DNA of 64,000 nucleotides, from positions 62,001 through 126,000 of the forward strand of contig CAWDAZ010000001.1 of assembly GCA_963800475.1 (NCBI GenBank), read 5' to 3'. This document shows positions 7,526 through 16,614 of the stretch, piece by piece (positions within the stretch are counted from its first letter, which is position 1; each line of letters begins with the position of its first letter). The DNA is from Palsa-465 sp963800475 (GTDB lineage Bacteria; Actinomycetota; Thermoleophilia; Solirubrobacterales; Solirubrobacteraceae). The notes under the pieces are model-generated. The model searched no databases. It was not told the DNA's origin and saw only the letters and a list, made by a program, of their open reading frames with translations. The translations under genes and the position numbers were made by a program.

Positions 7526-10500
7526 TTACGGAGCGGAGTTGCCCGGCGGGTCGGGCATGCTCTGGCAGGTGTGGTAGCCATAACCGCCCGAGCCGTTCTT
7601 TTGCTGAAGTACGTGCGGAAACACCTCGAAGAACTGCGGCGAGTAGAAGTCGAGCTTGTATAGGCCGATCCCGCCCCCCTCAGGCGCAGCGGGGTCGCGG
7701 AACAGCGGCCCGGTGATGCTCGCCGGCGGCGCGGGAATGTACGCGGAGTGAAGGTGGTCCGTTGCGTGACGGGCACCCACCGCGATCACGTGCCGTTCGC
7801 CCACCGACGGCGCGGAGGTCATCGTCCAGCTCAGCTCCGCGCCCCCGTCGGTGTGCTGGAACAGGTTCTTGTTGTAAGTGACCCCCACGCCGATGCACCG
7901 CCAGCTCGTCGCATGGTCTACGCCCGTCCCGAGGTCGTAGAGAACGGGATATGCGACCGGGATCAGCGCCTGGTAGATCGTCTGCTGGGTGGCAAGCCGC
8001 ATCGTCTCGACACTGGTCGCGACGTCGCCGAGCACCCACCGAGGATTGCTGGTGGCTGCGGCCGCGACCTGGCTCATCTTCGTCCAGTCGCTCATGATGA
8101 TCTTCGCCTCGGTGGTGAAGTAGGCGGACGCGCGCTGGTAGCGGTTGTAGAGATTGACGCCGAGGTCCGCTGCCGCTGACGTGACCTTGGGACCGATCAG
8201 GTCCGGGCTCCCGTCCTGTTTGGTCAGGTATCCGGCGAGCGCAAAGGCGCCGCTGAGTCCCGCGGAGATGGCAGTGGCGGGTGGGTAGACGGCCCCGACG
8301 AATCCGCCGATCCTTGCGATCAAGGAGACGATGTTCAGAGCGCTCGATGTCGCATTGTTTGCTGGAGGCGGCTCGACTGCGGTCCTGATGTCGTTGGCTA
8401 TCTTCGCGACGTCGACCAGCGCCGCCACCTGAGCGCCACCGAGGAACGGCGCCTGAAGTCCGTGCAGACCGAAGTACGCCTCTACGGTGTTCCGTCGCCC
8501 GATCTCGAGCTCGAGCTCCTGACGAGCCGCGTTGCAATCGGCAGGAGTGAAGCCTTGATGGCTGTCGTTGCATTTGGCCTTCGTCGCATCGTTTCCAAGT
8601 CGGGTGAGGATCAGGTTCCAGTCTGTCCCTGTCCCGGCGGTTCGCTCGTAGTACGCCTTGCGCACGTCGCATGTAGGGGCCGCCGGGTCGCACACCCCGA
8701 TGATGTCCGGGTCGCGACCCAGGAAGGTCGCGGCGGCTGCCTGTCCGGGGGTGAACGCTGGGAACCCGCCGCCCGCAGCGCTCGGGCGGTTGACGATGCT
8801 CACCAGATCGAAGTTGACCGTGCCGGCCGCGTCGGCGATCGGCGGCTCATACTGAGCGTCGCGGCCCCGTACGAGCAGTCCGTGCAGCTTTCCGTCGGCC
8901 GCGTGCCCGGTCAGGGACTGGCTGGACACGGCCGCCGGCACGTCCATCGACGAGCGCGCGACAAACGCGTATCGACCCTGATTCGGCTCGTCGCTGGACC
9001 CCTGATTGAGCTGTGCGAACACCTGGGCGTTGCCGCCGAGGCTCCCGATCGCCTGCGCCGCCTGGAGCCAACCGGGGCTGGTCCCCTTCGGCTTACCGAA
9101 CGCCTGGAGCATCAGCAGCAGCTCCCCGTGCTCGTTGTCCCTCGCCGATGCCCAGGCGATGTCGTCGGCCATCCGCTTGGCCTCGTCCGGGATCTGGGTC
9201 CCGTCGGGCCTGTTCGTCACATAGAAGAAGTCCTTTTCGAGGGCGAGCGTCCGGCTGTTGAGCCGGACCAGGAAGAACCCCGATGATCCGTTCGTCGGCG
9301 CGTCGTGCGCGTAGGTGTGGCCGCCGACCTTCATCGTGATCTGTGACGGCACCGTGCTCGCGTCGGTGTTGAACTCCGTCTGATCTGCAAATACGAACTC
9401 GAAGTTGCCGGTCGTCGACAGCGAGTTCAGGCGCAAATATCCGGACATGTTGACGGCGTGCCTGCCCGGGTAGGGCTGACTACGATCGACCGAGAGGAAC
9501 GCTGAGCCCGCAGGCGACCCGGGTACCCCGACGATTGACTTCGGGAAGGCGTACCTGAGCATGTAATCCATGTTGGCGTCGCTCATGTTCGGAGTCCCGA
9601 GTGTTCGGAGCAGCCTCCGCCCCGCAGCAAGCTCATTGGCGTCGTCGCCTACGGCTGTGAAGCTCACCACCATCAAATAGGACGGAGCCTTGTTGTACGT
9701 CGTGGCGAGCGCCGCCACTGCGGCCATGGTCGCGACGTGGCCCGATGCCGCGAGCTCGAGCGTCTGCCGGTTCCAGATCGCGTACGAGTACCCGTAACCG
9801 CAGAGGACTCTCCCATCGCGCACCTCGCACGGCGCCCTCGTATCCGGAACCGGCACGCCGTTCAGCTTGATCGTCCCGTAGTCGTCGGCTGTTTCCAGCG
9901 TCACGCCGATCGGCGGCACGTCCGCGCGCTCGGTCACTGTGGCCGTGTCGACGGACGACCTTCCGTTCGCGGCGACGACCTTGGTGGTGACCCGATAGTT
10001 ACCCGGAGCGTTGGCGACAAGTCCGGGCGTTTCGCTGCGCGCGTCATAAAGCGTCGCGACGGCGCCGCGCGGCCGGCTGACGATGCGCCAGTGGTAGGTG
10101 ACATGCGGCACCCCGCCGTGACCCCCGGGGTCCGACGCGCTCCCCTGGAGTCGAATGAACTGCCCAGCGGTGGTGATCTGATCTGGGCCGGCTCCCGCCG
10201 TCAGGGCTCCCGGGGTGCGCCGGAAGGTCCGCGTCGTCACGGAATAGCTGGCGTCGCGTCCCGACGGACTCGTCCGGTAGGCAAGCAGCGTGACGCGGTT
10301 CTTCCCGGATCGCAGCCAGTCGTTCGCGCCGAGCAGGCCGACATAACCAGCTCCTTGGGGCTGGAACGCCCCGTCGGCACGATGACCATTGACCCACGCC
10401 TGCAGCGTGGCGCCCGGCGCGACCCGAGCGACCACCCGTACCGGTGCCTCATCGCCTCCGACCTGTAGTGCTCGCAAGCGGAGCAGGCTCGGAGCGCTTC

Positions 10501-10888
10501 GCGCGACGACGAACGAAACGTGGTCCATCTCGCCGTTGGATCCAGTCACGACCAGCAGCTCGTCAATACCGAGATGGAGGCCGCTTCCGACCCGCAGCCT
10601 CGCGCGGTAGATGCCGTGGGAACCGTGGAAGTAGCGCTCTACGTGGTGCCCGTCCACCAAGATCTGCAGCCGGTGGAGGCTCGCCCGCGACCGCAGGACA
10701 ACCTGCACGCCGCCCGGACCGGCGACCTGATTCACCGCCGGGCTCACGATCCGCGTGACGCCGCCGGGCGCTGCGGCAGAAGTGGTCGCCGCAACCGCGG
10801 CCGACGCACACGCGGCCAGCGCTAGTAGCGAAACGACGCGTCGGAGTGGCTTGCCGATCGCGACAGCAGATCGAGATGAATCACGCAA
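7526..10888 (-). CDS. Very large secreted protein with a PKD/Ig-like domain, function unknown
   Basis: 1120 residues if translation starts at the TTG at 10888. That start gives a clean signal peptide (R-R-V-V-S-L-L-A-L-A-A-C-A-S-A) and has GATGGGGGTTTT just upstream; the frame stays open to 11056, but the extra residues look non-coding. After the signal come beta-rich modules. About residues 230-320 resemble a PKD/Ig-like domain: a G-P-D-Q start, then T-Y-H-W-R-I-V-S-R-P, and A-P-G-N-Y-R-V-T. The remaining roughly 700 residues match nothing I recognise; they include several Cys near residue 800 and a hydrophobic stretch (I-A-R-I-G-G-F-V-G-A-V-Y-P-P) around 900. Probably a cell-surface or extracellular protein. 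No enzyme signature was seen. Confidence 0.75.
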   Translation of the reverse strand: MRDSSRSAVAIGKPLRRVVSLLALAACASAAVAATTSAAAPGGVTRIVSPAVNQVAGPGGVQVVLRSRASLHRLQILVDGHHVERYFHGSHGIYRARLRVGSGLHLGIDELLVVTGSNGEMDHVSFVVARSAPSLLRLRALQVGGDEAPVRVVARVAPGATLQAWVNGHRADGAFQPQGAGYVGLLGANDWLRSGKNRVTLLAYRTSPSGRDASYSVTTRTFRRTPGALTAGAGPDQITTAGQFIRLQGSASDPGGHGGVPHVTYHWRIVSRPRGAVATLYDARSETPGLVANAPGNYRVTTKVVAANGRSSVDTATVTERADVPPIGVTLETADDYGTIKLNGVPVPDTRAPCEVRDGRVLCGYGYSYAIWNRQTLELAASGHVATMAAVAALATTYNKAPSYLMVVSFTAVGDDANELAAGRRLLRTLGTPNMSDANMDYMLRYAFPKSIVGVPGSPAGSAFLSVDRSQPYPGRHAVNMSGYLRLNSLSTTGNFEFVFADQTEFNTDASTVPSQITMKVGGHTYAHDAPTNGSSGFFLVRLNSRTLALEKDFFYVTNRPDGTQIPDEAKRMADDIAWASARDNEHGELLLMLQAFGKPKGTSPGWLQAAQAIGSLGGNAQVFAQLNQGSSDEPNQGRYAFVARSSMDVPAAVSSQSLTGHAADGKLHGLLVRGRDAQYEPPIADAAGTVNFDLVSIVNRPSAAGGGFPAFTPGQAAAATFLGRDPDIIGVCDPAAPTCDVRKAYYERTAGTGTDWNLILTRLGNDATKAKCNDSHQGFTPADCNAARQELELEIGRRNTVEAYFGLHGLQAPFLGGAQVAALVDVAKIANDIRTAVEPPPANNATSSALNIVSLIARIGGFVGAVYPPATAISAGLSGAFALAGYLTKQDGSPDLIGPKVTSAAADLGVNLYNRYQRASAYFTTEAKIIMSDWTKMSQVAAAATSNPRWVLGDVATSVETMRLATQQTIYQALIPVAYPVLYDLGTGVDHATSWRCIGVGVTYNKNLFQHTDGGAELSWTMTSAPSVGERHVIAVGARHATDHLHSAYIPAPPASITGPLFRDPAAPEGGGIGLYKLDFYSPQFFEVFPHVLQQKNGSGGYGYHTCQSMPDPPGNSAP

Positions 10889-11117
10889 CGAAAACCCCCA
10901 TCCTGCAGATCTATACCGTCCCCACGCATCGCGACCATCCCTGGCCGCTCGCGCGATAAGTCCGCCGGGAACTCTACCGCATCGGCCTGGGCGGGCAGAA
11001 GCGCTGGTGGGGTGCGCAGCTCGCGCCCGAGCGGTGTGCTGACCGGGTGCCGGCATAGCGGGTAGCGTCGGCTCTCGGGGTGGATTGTCGGGGACATATC
11101 GCGCACAGCACCGCGGG

Positions 11118-11175
11118 CGGCACCTGATCCTGATTGAGGCCCCGCGGGATCAGATCCTCGACGAGGAGCGCCCAG
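11118..11175 (+). repeat. Orphan 58-bp copy of the P-loop-like gene interior
   Basis: Near-perfect copy of 7323-7380 in the gap upstream of the large secreted gene. It would read R-H-L-I-L-I-E-A-P-R-D-Q-I-L-D-E-E-R-P, the same peptide as the parent. No start, ribosome site or continuation of homology surrounds it, so it is a gene fragment or a recombination scar, not a gene. Confidence 0.9.
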
Positions 11176-11243
11176 GGTCGACTACTCGACCGGGACGCTG
11201 AGCGGCTCCCCGAACTCCAGCGTGACCAGGTACTGGGTCCAGC

Positions 11244-11576
11244 TCAGATCAGCGCGGAGAAACGCGCCCAGACCGCCGTACCGGCTCGGCCGGTGCAGTA
11301 GACCGTGCCGATGTGGCGCGATCCTGTTCGGAGGCAGCTGATCCGATAGCGGCTGCGCGAGCTCGGCGCCTGCACGGTCATTTGACAGCGGCGCGACTGC
11401 CGGCACACGTTCACATAGTCGGTGACGATCTTTCCCGCGAGGCCGCAGCCGGTGCGCTCGGAGGCGTACAGCGGGGGGTCTCCTTGCCGGCACCAGTGAG
11501 GTCCGGACGCCAGCGCACTCGACCCCGGCACGACGGCGGAAGCGGCAGCGGCCACGATGATCAGTTGTCTGAGCAT
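11244..11576 (-). CDS. Small secreted protein with six cysteines, probable 3' frameshift
   Basis: 110 residues from ATG 11576, with a signal peptide (M-L-R-Q-L-I-I-V-A-A-A-A-S-A-V-V ... A-L-A-S). The mature part has six Cys (29, 44, 58, 64, 81, 94), which suggests three disulphides in a small extracellular domain. The frame stops at 11244, but another frame carries on for 22 codons to 11182 with 21 of 23 third positions G or C and a protein-like end (L-S-W-T-Q-Y-L-V-T-L-E-F-G). One indel near 11250 would give a longer protein. Function unknown. Transcribed away from the MFS gene. Confidence 0.6.
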   Translation of the reverse strand: MLRQLIIVAAAASAVVPGSSALASGPHWCRQGDPPLYASERTGCGLAGKIVTDYVNVCRQSRRCQMTVQAPSSRSRYRISCLRTGSRHIGTVYCTGRAGTAVWARFSALI

Positions 11577-11751
11577 CGATCCAAATCGTGGCCTTCCACG
11601 CGTTCGCCGAGATCCGTGCTCCGCACCGTCTCCGCGAGGGGGAAGTATTGAGAAGTGCGAGCGGATTCGCTGAGCGTCTGACGCCGCTCGCGATCGCCCG
11701 CGCGCAGTCGACCGCCTCTCATCCACCCGGCCCCCGCTACAAAGCCATGCA

Positions 11752-13080
11752 ATGGGCGAGGTGCGGAGATCGCGTCGTGCGTGGCTGATTCTCGGACTGG
11801 GGATCGCGGCGTACTCGGTCGCCGTGTTCCAGCGGGCGTCGCTCGGCGTCGCGGCGGTCGAGGCCCAGCGTCGGTTCGGCACGACCGCGTTCGTGCTGAG
11901 CCTGTTCAGCGTCATGCAGCTCGCCGTGTACGCGGGAATGCAGGTCCCGGTCGGGGTGATGCTCGACAGGGTCGGGTCGCGGCGGCTGATCGTCACCGGC
12001 GCGACGCTGATGGCGATCGGGCAGCTCGTGCTCGCGACTGCGCACGCGATCGGCCTTGCGATCTTCGCCCGGGTGCTCGTCGGCGCCGGCGACGCGATGA
12101 CCTTCATCAGTGTCCTGCGGCTGATCCCGCGGTGGTTTCCGCCTCGTCGGGTGCCGATGCTCACGCAGTCGACCGGAATGCTGGGTCAGGTCGGGCAGAT
12201 CGTCGCCGCGTATCCGCTCGTCGCGCTGCTCCAGGGTGCCGGCTGGACGACCTCGTTCCTGCTGGCGGCGCTCGCCGGCCTGCTCGTCGCCGGGTCGACC
12301 GCGCTCTGGCTGCGCGACGCCCCGAAGGGCACCGTGATCACACACGGTCACGTGACGATGGGGCTGGCGATCGAACGTCTCGGCCACGCGTGGCGGGAGC
12401 CCGGGACGCGGCTCGGGCTGTGGACGCACTTCGTCAGCCAGTTCCCGGGCGTGGTGTTCGCGCTCCTGTGGGGATACCCGTTCCTGGTGCTCGGCGAGGG
12501 CCGGAGCCCGGCTGAGGCGGGGCTGCTGATCACGCTGATGGTGGTCGTCGCGATCCCGCTCGGACCGGTGCTCGGGCACCTCGCGACCCGCTGGCCGTAT
12601 CGGCGCTCGATTCCCGTGCTCGGGATCGTCGCGTGCACGGTCGCCGTCTGGACGCTCGTGCTGGCGTGGCCGGGGCGAGCACCGCTGCCGGTGCTGGTGG
12701 TGCTGGTCGTGGTGCTCGCATCGAACGGACCGGGCTCGATGATGGGCTTCGACTACGCCCGTACCGAGAACGAGGCGGAGCGGATCGGATCCGCGACCGG
12801 GATCGTCAACGTCGGCGGGTTCGTGGCCTCCCTGTGCACGATCGCGCTGATCGGCCTGATCCTCACGGCCACGAGCCGTGGCGGTCCCGCCACCTACACG
12901 CTCGGCGACTTCAAGCTCGCCTTCTCCGTCCAGTACCTGTTCTGGGCGATCGGACTCGCCGGGCTGCTCCACCAGCGACGGCGCCTGAAGCACGCGCGCG
13001 GCCTGCAGCTCGACCCCTTCCACCGCGCCGTCGCCCGCCAGTGGCGCGGACGCGACCGGGCGCGGCGGACTCGGATCTAG
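11752..13080 (+). CDS. Major facilitator superfamily transporter
   Basis: 442 residues with about 12 hydrophobic segments. The loop between helices 2 and 3 has G-V-M-L-D-R-V-G-S-R-R, the MFS motif A region, and helix 4 carries R-V-L-V-G-A-G-D-A. The two-half organisation, with a basic central loop near 190-215, fits the nitrate/nitrite-porter-like and sugar-phosphate-permease-like MFS groups. The direction (uptake or efflux) and substrate are not deducible. The C-terminal 45 residues are basic and cytoplasmic (H-Q-R-R-R-L-K-H). It stands alone, divergent from the small Cys-rich gene and convergent with the small membrane protein. Confidence 0.88.
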   Translation: MGEVRRSRRAWLILGLGIAAYSVAVFQRASLGVAAVEAQRRFGTTAFVLSLFSVMQLAVYAGMQVPVGVMLDRVGSRRLIVTGATLMAIGQLVLATAHAIGLAIFARVLVGAGDAMTFISVLRLIPRWFPPRRVPMLTQSTGMLGQVGQIVAAYPLVALLQGAGWTTSFLLAALAGLLVAGSTALWLRDAPKGTVITHGHVTMGLAIERLGHAWREPGTRLGLWTHFVSQFPGVVFALLWGYPFLVLGEGRSPAEAGLLITLMVVVAIPLGPVLGHLATRWPYRRSIPVLGIVACTVAVWTLVLAWPGRAPLPVLVVLVVVLASNGPGSMMGFDYARTENEAERIGSATGIVNVGGFVASLCTIALIGLILTATSRGGPATYTLGDFKLAFSVQYLFWAIGLAGLLHQRRRLKHARGLQLDPFHRAVARQWRGRDRARRTRI

Positions 13081-13202
13081 CAGGCCGGCGAGTCGCTTCG
13101 GAAACCCCTGTCGGTCCGCAGACAGCCGGGTCCGCTTAGCGCGCCGTCTGCTCGACCGCGGCCCTAGTCCGCCTTTCATGCGTCCGTGCCCCCGGCCGCC
13201 GC

Positions 13203-13589
13203 TCAATAGTGGTCGACGAGCGGGCGCTCCCAGCCCGTGCGCAGGCGATCGAACTCGTCCCAGTCGAGCGGCTCGCGCGGGACGGGGGGAGGGGGCGGGT
13301 CGTCCGGAGGCGGGCCGGACCGGCGCCAGTCGTCGTCGTCGCTGCCGCTCCTGGGCAACGTGAACACGGTGTAGCCCGACACGATGCCGCCGAGGACCGC
13401 GAGTGGGAGCCCGTACGGCTTCGGCAGCAGCCCCAGCAACCCAGCGGACAGGAGGGCGAGTCCGGCGATCCCGACCGGCATCGTCAGCCAGATCATCCTC
13501 GTCGCGAGCGCCCGGAGCGCGGGCACGGACCTAACGACCAGGGAGGAGAGAAACGGCAACGTCAACAGGAGCCACGCCGAGGGATCCAT
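13203..13589 (-). CDS. Small two- or three-helix membrane protein with proline-rich tail
   Basis: 128 residues from ATG 13589. The N-terminal half has hydrophobic segments (W-L-L-L-T-L-P-F-L-S-S-L-V-V, M-I-W-L-T-M-P-V-G-I-A-G-L-A-L-L, then L-A-V-L-G-G-I-V-S-G-Y). The C-terminal half is soluble, with a D-D-D-D-W cluster and a proline run (P-P-P-D-D-P-P-P-P-P-V-P) before L-D-W-D-E-F-D-R-L-R. The proline tract may bind a partner. Function unknown. Convergent with the MFS gene. Confidence 0.65.
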   Translation of the reverse strand: MDPSAWLLLTLPFLSSLVVRSVPALRALATRMIWLTMPVGIAGLALLSAGLLGLLPKPYGLPLAVLGGIVSGYTVFTLPRSGSDDDDWRRSGPPPDDPPPPPVPREPLDWDEFDRLRTGWERPLVDHY

Positions 13590-13693
13590 CGGGTCCGACG
13601 CTAAGAGAGCTCGCCGCGCGCAGCATCCGCGCAAGGCCGTGCGGCGGTCCGGTGTTTCCCGCAGTCAGCCGAACGCCGATTGGGGCCGATGCA

Positions 13694-14290
13694 CTAGCGG
13701 CGGGTGCAGCCCGGCTTCCGGGCGCACTGGCGCTCAGCGGTCGCAAGCTCGCGCCTGGTCAGCGCGACGATCTTCGAGATGTTCGCGCGCGTGGCGGCGA
13801 ACCCGGCGATCGTCGCCTGAACGATCATCCCGCCCTGAAGCGCAGCGATCCCGACGTGGGTCTCGTTGCCCTGGGTCACCGTGCCGGCGGCGCTGCGCTG
13901 ACCGACCTTCGCCGTGCGAAGCGGCGAGAAGCCGTGGACCTTCTTGCTGTTCCTGGCGGCTTCGTCGAACGCGGAGGAGGCCCGCTTGGAGCTCGCATAC
14001 TGGTCGACTGACAGCGTCACCTTGATCGAGGCTCCCGCGTTGGCGTAGATCACCTGCCGGCTCGCGACCGGGATGCCAGAGGAGGTGGTGTTCGCGCCGG
14101 TCTGCTGCTGACGGGTGACGCGCGGGAAATACTGGCGAACCACGCCGAGCGGGACGACGAACCCGCGCGGCAGGAGCGAACTCGCCGCCGCGGTCGCACT
14201 GGTTACGGCCAGCGCGGTGCTCACCGAGCCGGCAACCAATCCGACTGCGACGAGCGCAACCGTCGCGATCAACGCTCGCCACCCACGCAT
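13694..14290 (-). CDS. Secreted protein of unknown function
   Basis: 198 residues from ATG 14290, preceded by GGGGATGGGGGTTTGAGG, a ribosome-site context shared with two other genes of this window. A signal peptide or anchor (L-I-A-T-V-A-L-V-A-V-G-L-V-A-G-S) is followed by one mature domain of about 160 residues containing F-P-R-V-T, Y-A-N-A-G-A-S-I-K-V-T-L-S-V-D-Q-Y, and an alpha/beta layout like small sensor or LpqN-type lipoprotein domains. There is no lipobox Cys. The C-terminus has two Cys (C-A-R-K-P-G-C). Ligand unknown. Divergent from the phosphatase-fold gene. Confidence 0.65.
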   Translation of the reverse strand: MRGWRALIATVALVAVGLVAGSVSTALAVTSATAAASSLLPRGFVVPLGVVRQYFPRVTRQQQTGANTTSSGIPVASRQVIYANAGASIKVTLSVDQYASSKRASSAFDEAARNSKKVHGFSPLRTAKVGQRSAAGTVTQGNETHVGIAALQGGMIVQATIAGFAATRANISKIVALTRRELATAERQCARKPGCTRR

Positions 14291-14483
14291 CCTCAAACCC
14301 CCATCCCCGTCGGTCGTCAATCTCGGGACGCGCCGAGTCTAGCCTCGACGCGGGGTCGTCAGGATCGCCGCCGTGAAGTGTGGTGGTTCGGCTACTCCTC
14401 GGGCCGCCGTTACGTGGTTTTGCGCCGCTCGTTGCGGCGCGTTGCGGATTCGCCGGCCGCGCCCGCGGCATACATTGCCGCCG

Positions 14484-15491
14484 ATGCGTACCTGGTTGTT
14501 TCGTCTCTTCATCGTTGCGGGCCTGACCGCCGCGCTGGCTCTCCCGCCGGTGGCTGGGGCCGGCGCGAGGCATCCGAGGGTGACGGTGATGACACGCAAC
14601 CTGTACCTGGGCGCCGACCTGCTGCCGCTCGCCGCGGCGGCTCCGGGTGCTCCCTTCGACGCTGCCGTCAAGGCGACGCTCGCGCACGTCGAGGCGACCG
14701 GACCCACGGCACGGATGACGCTGGTGGCAAAGGAGATCGCCACCGCAAGGCCGGATCTGGTCGGCCTCCAGGAGGTTTCGGTCTGGAGCACGGGCCCGAT
14801 CGGCGGCAAGCCCCTGCACGTAAACGTCGACTACCTGAACACGATCATGTCCGAGCTGAAGCGGCTGCACGCTCCCTACCGGGTCGTGGCGCAGCGCCTG
14901 AGCCTGCATCTCCAAGCACAGTCGGCATCCGAAGAGGTCAGTTTCACCGACGGCAACGTGGTGCTCGCCCGCAGCGGTGTCACGGTCAGCAACGTGCGCT
15001 CGGCCGACTTCGCGCACCTGCTGAAGATCGCCACCCAGGCACTGGGAAGCGTCGCCGTCACGCGCAGCTGGAACGCCCTCGACGCGACCGTTGGCGGCGC
15101 GCATCTGCACTTCGTCAACACGCAGCTCGAGGCCTACTCGACATCCGTGCGTCTCCAACAGGCGCAGGAGCTCGTCGCCGGCCCGCTGCGATCCAAGCGC
15201 GAAACGATCCTCGCCGGCGACCTGAACTCGAGCGCGAACCTCCCGAACGTCGCCGACCGACCGCCGTTCCTCGCGATCGCCCACGCGGGGTTCAACGACG
15301 AGCGAACCTCGATCCCCAACTGCTGCTTCAACGACGACCTGACGACGGGCAGGTGGGACCACATCGTCGACCACATCATGGCCAAGCCGGCCGTCAAGCT
15401 GATCCGGTCGTTCCTCACCGGCCGCGAAACGACAAGCACCGGACGTCACCCCTCAGACCACGGTGGCGTGGTAAGCGTCCTTCAGCTCTAG
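14484..15491 (+). CDS. Exported endonuclease/exonuclease/phosphatase-fold hydrolase
   Basis: 335 residues from ATG 14484 (the frame is open further upstream, but the signal peptide begins here). After the signal (L-F-R-L-F-I-V-A-G-L-T-A-A-L-A-L) comes the EEP fold: M-T-R-N-L-Y with N39, G-L-Q-E-V with metal ligand E97, F-V-N-T-Q-L-E, A-G-D-L-N-S with D246/N248, D-H-I-V-D-H-I and the terminal H-P-S-D-H-G with catalytic pair D325/H326. The set is complete, so an active metal-dependent phosphodiesterase, phosphatase or DNase-like enzyme outside the cytoplasm is likely. Sphingomyelinase-like and DNase-like members share these motifs, so the substrate is open. Confidence 0.85.
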   Translation: MRTWLFRLFIVAGLTAALALPPVAGAGARHPRVTVMTRNLYLGADLLPLAAAAPGAPFDAAVKATLAHVEATGPTARMTLVAKEIATARPDLVGLQEVSVWSTGPIGGKPLHVNVDYLNTIMSELKRLHAPYRVVAQRLSLHLQAQSASEEVSFTDGNVVLARSGVTVSNVRSADFAHLLKIATQALGSVAVTRSWNALDATVGGAHLHFVNTQLEAYSTSVRLQQAQELVAGPLRSKRETILAGDLNSSANLPNVADRPPFLAIAHAGFNDERTSIPNCCFNDDLTTGRWDHIVDHIMAKPAVKLIRSFLTGRETTSTGRHPSDHGGVVSVLQL

Positions 15492-15503
15492 GATCTTCCG
15501 CTC

Positions 15504-16367
15504 ATGGCGGAGATCTCATCGTCCCTGTACCGCGCCGGGGAGGGCGAGCCGGTGGTGCTCCTGCACGGTTTCACCGGCCACTGGCGGCATTGGAAGCCCG
15601 TCCTTGCGGACCTCGTCGCGCGCTACGAGGTGATCGCGCCCACGTTGTCGGGGCACAACGGCGGACCCGCGTACCCGAGCGGCATGGCCCTTCAGAAGAT
15701 CGGCGACGCCGGCGACTCGCTCGAGCACCATCTCGACGAGCTTGGCGTGGGCACCGCCCATTTCGTCGGTAACTCGATGGGCGGCGCACTCGCGCTCGAG
15801 CTCGCCAAGCGCGGCCGCGCGCGCAGCATCGTGGCGCTCTCGCCCGGGGGTGGCTGGGAGCCTGGTAGTTCGGATCCGGAGCGGATCGCGCGTTTCTTCG
15901 CGCGCCAGATGCGAATGGTTCGGGCCTCGCGGAGGCAGATCCCGCGCCTGATGAGCCGGCCCGGCACCCGCAGGCTCACGATGCGAGACATCATGCGCCA
16001 CGGCGAGTTGATTTCTCCGCCGGACGCCGTCGATATGAGCCTTGATCCACTCGGCTGCACCGTCGTCAACGAGGTCCTTGACAGCCTCCGCGCCGGACGA
16101 GGTCACCTCGAGGACCTCGACCAGGTCACCGCACCGACGCTGATCGCCTGGGCCGAGCTCGACCGGATCCTCCCGCTCGCGACCTGCTCGGCGCGGTTCA
16201 GGCGAGAGATCCCCAACGTCGAGTTCCGGGTCCTGCCGCGCGTTGGTCACGTCCCGATGTGGGACAACACCCGGCTCGTCGTCAAGACGATCACCGAGTG
16301 GGTCGAGGCGCACCCGACGACGCCGGAGCCAGCCGCACTGGCGGTGGCCGGCGAATCCGCTGGTTGA
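15504..16367 (+). CDS. Alpha/beta-fold hydrolase
   Basis: 287 residues, starting 12 nt after the phosphatase-fold gene and probably co-transcribed. Oxyanion motif L-H-G-F-T-G (20-25), nucleophile elbow G-N-S-M-G-G with S91, acid D220 in W-A-E-L-D and His in R-V-G-H-V-P (H249), so the triad is complete. G-N-S-M-G-G (Asn before the nucleophile) is common in C-C bond hydrolases and some lipases. No signal peptide. Substrate unknown. Confidence 0.88.
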   Translation: MAEISSSLYRAGEGEPVVLLHGFTGHWRHWKPVLADLVARYEVIAPTLSGHNGGPAYPSGMALQKIGDAGDSLEHHLDELGVGTAHFVGNSMGGALALELAKRGRARSIVALSPGGGWEPGSSDPERIARFFARQMRMVRASRRQIPRLMSRPGTRRLTMRDIMRHGELISPPDAVDMSLDPLGCTVVNEVLDSLRAGRGHLEDLDQVTAPTLIAWAELDRILPLATCSARFRREIPNVEFRVLPRVGHVPMWDNTRLVVKTITEWVEAHPTTPEPAALAVAGESAG

Positions 16368-16549
16368 CCAGGCCGTGGAGGGCGGGGCGCTTGTCCAACC
16401 CGGACGACCACGGGTCGGGGAGACGCGTCCCGGCGGCGGAAGCAGGTCCGAACGCCGGTCACGACCGCGAGCCGTGCCGCCGAGGACGACCACGTCGTTC
16501 CATGCGTCGAGTGCACGGCCTTTCAAGCACGTCGGAGTAGGATCTGATG

Positions 16550-16573
16550 GGACCGACGGGTGAGCGTCGGTCC
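16550..16573 (+). promoter_or_regulatory. Hairpin in the leader of the acyl-CoA desaturase
   Basis: GGACCGAC (16550-16557) pairs perfectly with GTCGGTCC (16566-16573) around an 8-nt loop, 41 nt before the desaturase ATG. It has no following T run and nothing obvious upstream to terminate, so it may affect expression of the desaturase. The rest of the 247-bp gap shows no gene. Confidence 0.4.
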
Positions 16574-16614
16574 GTTGCCACTGCACCTGTACGTGCCGAA
16601 TAGGAGTCCGTGAA

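Noticed and set aside
11737..13206. 489-codon minus-strand open frame across the MFS gene
   Set aside because: Highly polar Arg/Glu/His-rich composition, antisense to a membrane protein with twelve helices; a typical GC-driven shadow.
14422..14440. GCGCCGC/GCGGCGC hairpin before the phosphatase-fold gene
   Set aside because: A 7-bp all-GC stem in GC-rich DNA, not placed where termination or regulation is evident; likely chance.
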